NCBI GenBank assembly: GCA_028274465.1
Contig: CM051456.1
Span: 11,497,745-11,561,744, forward strand
From: Plantago ovata
Taxonomy: Eukaryota > Streptophyta > Magnoliopsida > Lamiales > Plantaginaceae
Length of the DNA stretch: 64,000 bases
Direction of reading: 5' to 3'
Shown: positions 59,007-64,000 of the stretch, piece after piece
How positions within the stretch are numbered: position 1 is the stretch's first letter
How the letters are laid out: every line of letters starts with the position of its first letter
The notes under the pieces: model-generated
Told to the model about the DNA's origin: nothing
What the model saw: the letters and a program-made list of their open reading frames with translations, nothing else
The model's database searches: none
Position numbers and translations under genes: made by a program

Positions 59007-60595
59007 ATGAGAGAGAGTGGTAGCAGGAAACAAGCCGGCGCGGTCCAACCCTGTGCGGCCTGTAAGCTTCTCCGGCGAAGGTGCGCGCAGGATTGCGTGT
59101 TTGCGCCTTATTTCCCGGCAGACGAACCTCACAAGTTCGCCAGTGTGCATAAGGTCTTTGGTGCTAGCAATGTGAACAAGATGCTTCAGGTTCTTCTCAC
59201 TTCTATTCAATAGTGCCACATAAGTCTCCATTCATCTTATTTGACAAAAACTCATGTTAGACTATCTAACGTTCATCCTATTTGACAAAAACTTATGTTA
59301 TAGGAGTACTATTTAACGTTCATGTAAGTCAAATTTACATTATTTGCAACTTTCTTTTTTTGTCAATAATTAAGCAACCAAGTAATTACCAAGAATAATA
59401 TATATGCAATTATAATTCGATCACATGTTTAACGACATTTTTAAGACTGAAGTAAACATTAAAGGAGATTATTGACCTGAACATTATTGAAAAAGTGTTT
59501 GGTGGAGTGCTATTTTGCTTTAATTACTTTTTTGGCGCTCGACATTTACTTTTTCTTTATTACTTATGATTGTTGTTGTTATGTTATATTTTAATGGCTG
59601 GTGTTATAATTCATACTGTATGTGGCAATTTATCTATGACTTTAGGTTGCTGATATTAACATCACATCATTTTTCATTATAATTAATAATGAAAAGAGAT
59701 TAGAACACGATCGAGATATTGCTATTTTAGTTGAATGGTGTATAATATTTGCAAGCACAGTATATTTACCGATGCGAAAGTCCAATCAAATGAGACAAAT
59801 CTTTAGAATGCGTAGTTGGTTATTTATAATTAACAACACTTTTCGTAACTACAAATTCAACGATGAGAGTTAGACAATAACATACTATGAATTTTATTAA
59901 AATGTGAGTGTGTGCTCGTCATAATTAGGTGATTTTAACTTCACAAAATAAAGTGATAATTTGTTTGGTAAATATAGATCAGATGAATCATTTAAAAGAT
60001 TAATGTATATAAGTATTATTTTATAAATAAGTTGATTGATCAGTTACGAAAATGAAAATAAATGGCTAAATGCTTAGGCAAAATGAATCCTTTGTAAAGG
60101 TGTAGGTAGTTCTATTGTATCCTTATGCTACTTTTGCATGTATGATGTAACATAGACTGGCTTTTGGTCAAAAAACAGTTCTTGTTCATCAGTCTCAAAA
60201 CGTGGTTCTTGACCCTTTGCTCTGCTTTTACAAGACAATTCACACACTAACAAGAATCAAAATCTGGAACATTGATTCAGGAACTCCCAGAGCATCAAAG
60301 AAGTGATGCGGTAAGTTCAATGGTGTACGAAGCAAACGCAAGGGTACGAGACCCAGTATACGGGTGTGTAGGAGCCATATCGTCTCTACAGCAACAGATA
60401 GACACACTACAACAACAACTAGCACTTGCACAGGCGGAAGTGGTTCATATGCGCCTAAGACAGTTTTCGTCTATCTCTAATTCACCTGATAACAACGCAT
60501 CCCCCTCATCGAGGGACATGCAACCTCACCAGTCCAGGTCCCTTTTTAACATGGACATGGCTGAACACAACATGGAGGACTCCTTTTGGCATTAG
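59007..60595 (+). CDS. LBD4: LOB-domain transcription factor, LBD4-like, 2 exons, 165 aa
   Basis: Plant-specific nuclear DNA-binding protein of class I LATERAL ORGAN BOUNDARIES. Exon 1 is 59007-59189 (61 codons) and exon 2 is 60281-60595 (104 codons plus TAG), joined phase 0 (CTTCAG/GTTCTT donor, GATTCAG/GAACTC acceptor) at the intron position usual for this family. The zinc-finger-like C-block is CAACKLLRRRCAQDC (Cx2Cx6Cx3C). The GAS block runs FASVHKVFGASNVNKML to RVRDPVYGCVGAI, and the coiled coil is LQQQIDTLQQQLALAQAEV. The start at 59007 (MRESGSRKQ) aligns with the short N-terminus of LBD4-type proteins; in-frame ATGs at 58995 and 59001 would add two to four residues. LBD3/LBD4-type genes act in vascular and organ-boundary development. 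Appears intact. Confidence 0.93.
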
Positions 60596-61158
60596 TCCAT
60601 TCCATTAATACTGCTATACTATACTAAAATGGTTTCCCTTTTTGTGTGCCTGATCTTTTTCTTTCTTTTCTTTTCTTTTCTTTTTGGCTTTGGTATTGTG
60701 TGCCTCTTTTTCGTGGCTTCCTTACTTATACTACTACTACTACATCTTTATTATTTATGGCACATCTCATTTGACCAAGAGATGGTGATTATCAGCATTA
60801 ACCATATTGTAAATTTTCTGAAACATATGATTATGAGATACTATACTAGTATATGGAGTTGACCATGTATCTTCTTTTTTCCAACAATGTCAGTTTTGCT
60901 TTCTGTTCATGTTGTAAGTAGAATGATTTGGTTGGTTAGTTTGGTTAAGCACAATTATGCAATGAGGCTTAATAGTCAGTCATCCTCTTTTAAGTATCAT
61001 TATATTATATTAATCAATTGCTCTGTCTCTGTCTTGTAGAGTACTCTGATTACATAAACTTGATGAACTTAAACACAATAATCACACTAATTTGCAATCC
61101 AAAAGACATTTGTACCTTATCAGGACATGAATCTCAAACCATACTCACTATCAATAGT
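60596..61158. other. LBD4-like 3' region
   Basis: Presumed 3'UTR and intergenic sequence. Pyrimidine-rich near 60,650. No gene seen. Confidence 0.5.
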
Positions 61159-61865
61159 AGTCATTAGATCAACAGTATAATTAGGCCACAAGTTACTACT
61201 TTAAGAAAACAACACAGGAGTTAACAGTACTCTTAACCCATGGCATTGTTAATCTTTCTTATTGACACCAAGCCAAGAGTCCAATCCTAGTGTACCCTCC
61301 ATTCATGAAATATTCAGGCTCCAGTAGCATACATACTATACTTATGCACAAACACAAAACGATACGAGAAAAGATTAATTCATCAAACTGCCATCAAATG
61401 TCAACAGATCATCACTACTTCACATTATAATCTAAAAGCTTTTCTGATTCTACTTTGCTTAGTTGGTAAACTGTAAACATATGAAGATAGGATCGATGAT
61501 AAGCCTACAGCGCATTTGCAGTCGTAGATTTCCCGCAGAAAGGAATGAAAATTAAGAAACTATTTAAATCTTGTGACCAAGTGTCGCTGGTTTTTCTCAT
61601 CATAAGCATTCGATCCATATGTCCAGAGAATGAGATTACCACACCATGCATACAAATTTACTGCTGATAAATTCACTAAGGGCTCTTATTTTTATTTGAA
61701 AAATAATTCAGTTCAGATTTGTTTAGTTGTTTTTTATACTAAAAATGAATTCAATATAGTTCAGTTCAGTGTAGATTCTTTCAGACCAAGAGAACAATCT
61801 GAAACCATACTTAATACATATAGTTAAATGAAAAGAAGTCATTAGATCAACAGTACAATTAGGCC
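61159..61865. repeat. Pair of 29-bp direct repeats
   Basis: AGTCATTAGATCAACAGTAT continuing AATTAGGCC at 61,159-61,187, and the same with one C-for-T change at 61,837-61,865, 678 bp apart and in the same orientation. The intervening DNA is AT-rich without recognised content. Confidence 0.8.
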
Positions 61866-62223
61866 TTATCTGACTCCAGATAGTTCAGTCACAGCCACCG
61901 GTATCTTTTTTCTCACAACTAGTAGCAACATTACTCAAAATTCACTGACCTAATCAAAGACAAACATTTTCACTTTTGCAATTCCTGAATTAACATATTC
62001 TACAAATTCAATTTCATTAGATTAAAAGCCACTAAAGAGTAATCACAACACAATTTTTTCAATAGTAATTTCATTCATACTGATAAAACTTTTACATTCC
62101 AGATTGCAGAAACCATACAGAAGGCACCATAAAACCAGATCTACTAATAACTAGACAAAAATATAAAATCCTAATAATAGTAATAACCACTAATCATCAT
62201 CCAAAACAAACACCAAACACAAC

Positions 62224-62973
<750 letters not shown>

Positions 62974-63099
62974 TCATCTAGCGGTGTAGACGACATCTTC
63001 TTTAGGTTCTGCTTTTTTTATTTTTCTTTTTTTTTACTAATAAAAATGTGTTGATTCTAGTTCTTTAGTAATTAAAATGTTCAACGTGAGTGACACACA

Positions 63100-63275
63100 T
63101 TCCAAATAAACTTATCACACGACATACCATAGGAGTTCATATTACAAGCCATAAATTTTTATCACTATTTATTTTAGCTACTTCGTTAGTAATACTATTT
63201 GCTTCCCTAAATACGAAGAGGTACTTTATCTCCTTAGGCCTTAGCCACTTCTTCTGCTCAATTTTAAATTTATTA
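63100..63275 (-). pseudogene. RNase H-like (RVT_3) retroelement remnant
   Basis: The minus strand reads WLRPKEIKYLFVFREANSIT then NEVAKI. This resembles the end of the plant RVT_3 RNase H domain, whose hallmark is H.(F/Y)REAN..AD.LA. Asp is replaced by Asn-Glu and the frame continues only briefly. Catalytic residues upstream are missing, so it is a fossil fragment. Confidence 0.55.
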
Positions 63276-64000
63276 ACTTTCATTTTGTGACGTTCCATTA
63301 TAATCTTCCTACACAAATAAAAACACTATAATGTTTTTTTAAAAACACCATAATGTTTTTATTCTCCCTCACATGCCATTTTAAATAAATAAATGGCATG
63401 TTGGTCAACACAAATAAAAATATTAAAATGTAAGAAATTATTTATCTAACACTAAAGTGTACTAATAAACTATTTGGAATGTGACTGATTTAAAATATTA
63501 TTTAAAATTCTCCCTTAAAAGAAAATGAATGAATTTTTTTGTTTTTGTTTTTTTTTATTCTCATGTCGATTTCTTACCAACCTAAATATAGATATTCGTT
63601 AGATGAATTGCCACGTGGTATTAGTACGATCTTATGAATTTTAATATTATCTATTAAAGTTTAATGCTAAAATATGAATTTACAGCTATACACTACAATA
63701 ATAATATAAATTTACAGACTACAATAATAATAAATTTCTGCACTTAATTAAAATAAAAACCACAATCAAAATTAACCAAAATAAAATCAAACGATTTTCA
63801 TCGTCAGAAACTCGACATTGATTCATTAGTTCAACATGATCATCAAACTCAGAGCTATGTAGTAGCAGGTGGCGATCTTGAATTAAAGGTCAATTGCCTA
63901 TTCTCTTCCTCTTGTATATAGAATTAGCCAACTTTAATTAAGAATTGCTTGATAGAAGATGTTGACAAAGGGTCAGGGTTCTTCACCTCGGGAATTAGGA
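63276..64000. other. Intergenic to window end
   Basis: AT-rich; nothing recognised. Confidence 0.5.

Overview
The window is nuclear DNA of a flowering plant, almost certainly a eudicot. The protein-coding genes have many short exons with GT-AG introns and an AT-rich intergenic background. The recognisable proteins are plant-type: a JMJ30/JMJD5-like demethylase, an IRKI-family protein, a LOB-domain protein and a plant histone H3.1. The repeats are also plant-type: a CACTA transposon, tRNA-derived SINEs, LINE remnants and a non-autonomous LTR element. I cannot name the species.

Layout. 1-2.3 kb: intergenic, with a decayed glycosyltransferase (UGT) fragment at 1.66-1.96 kb. 2.3-5.4 kb (-): a complete seven-exon JMJ30-like gene with three evening-element motifs directly upstream. 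7.0-9.7 kb (-): a two-exon IRKI-like gene. 9.7-14.9 kb: intergenic, with a SINE bounded by a long target-site duplication, a 43-bp tandem duplication and a 65-bp-period array of tRNA B-box-like motifs. 14,862-18,661: a complete 3.8-kb CACTA element with a 3-bp target duplication. It carries only a damaged accessory (TNPA/Transposase_24-like) gene. 19.9-42.3 kb: a large tandem duplication of two ~11-kb units, each with an 18-19-exon WD40 gene (+). 44-46.5 kb and 50.7-51.2 kb: LINE 3'-end remnants. 54.6-57.8 kb (-): an LTR retroelement whose interior holds a gag remnant and a duplicated module of unclear origin. 59.0-60.6 kb (+): an LBD4-like gene. 62.2-62.6 kb (-): an intronless histone H3.1 gene with octamer, telo-box and TATA motifs. 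63.1-63.3 kb (-): an RNase H-like retroelement remnant.

The most interesting part is the WD40 tandem pair. Both copies splice in silico to complete reading frames (521 aa in copy A, 468 aa in copy B) and carry WDxR (DWD-box-like) motifs typical of CUL4-DDB1 substrate receptors. Introns and several exons are nearly identical between copies, but certain exons differ almost only by amino-acid-changing substitutions. Copy A has also gained an exon by local duplication, plus a 27-bp acidic repeat in which each unit carries its own frame-preserving 3' splice site. Both copies appear to use a non-canonical GC-AG intron.

All exon boundaries are read by eye from splice signals and reading-frame continuity; there is no transcript evidence. 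Family assignments rest on recognised motifs, without database searches.
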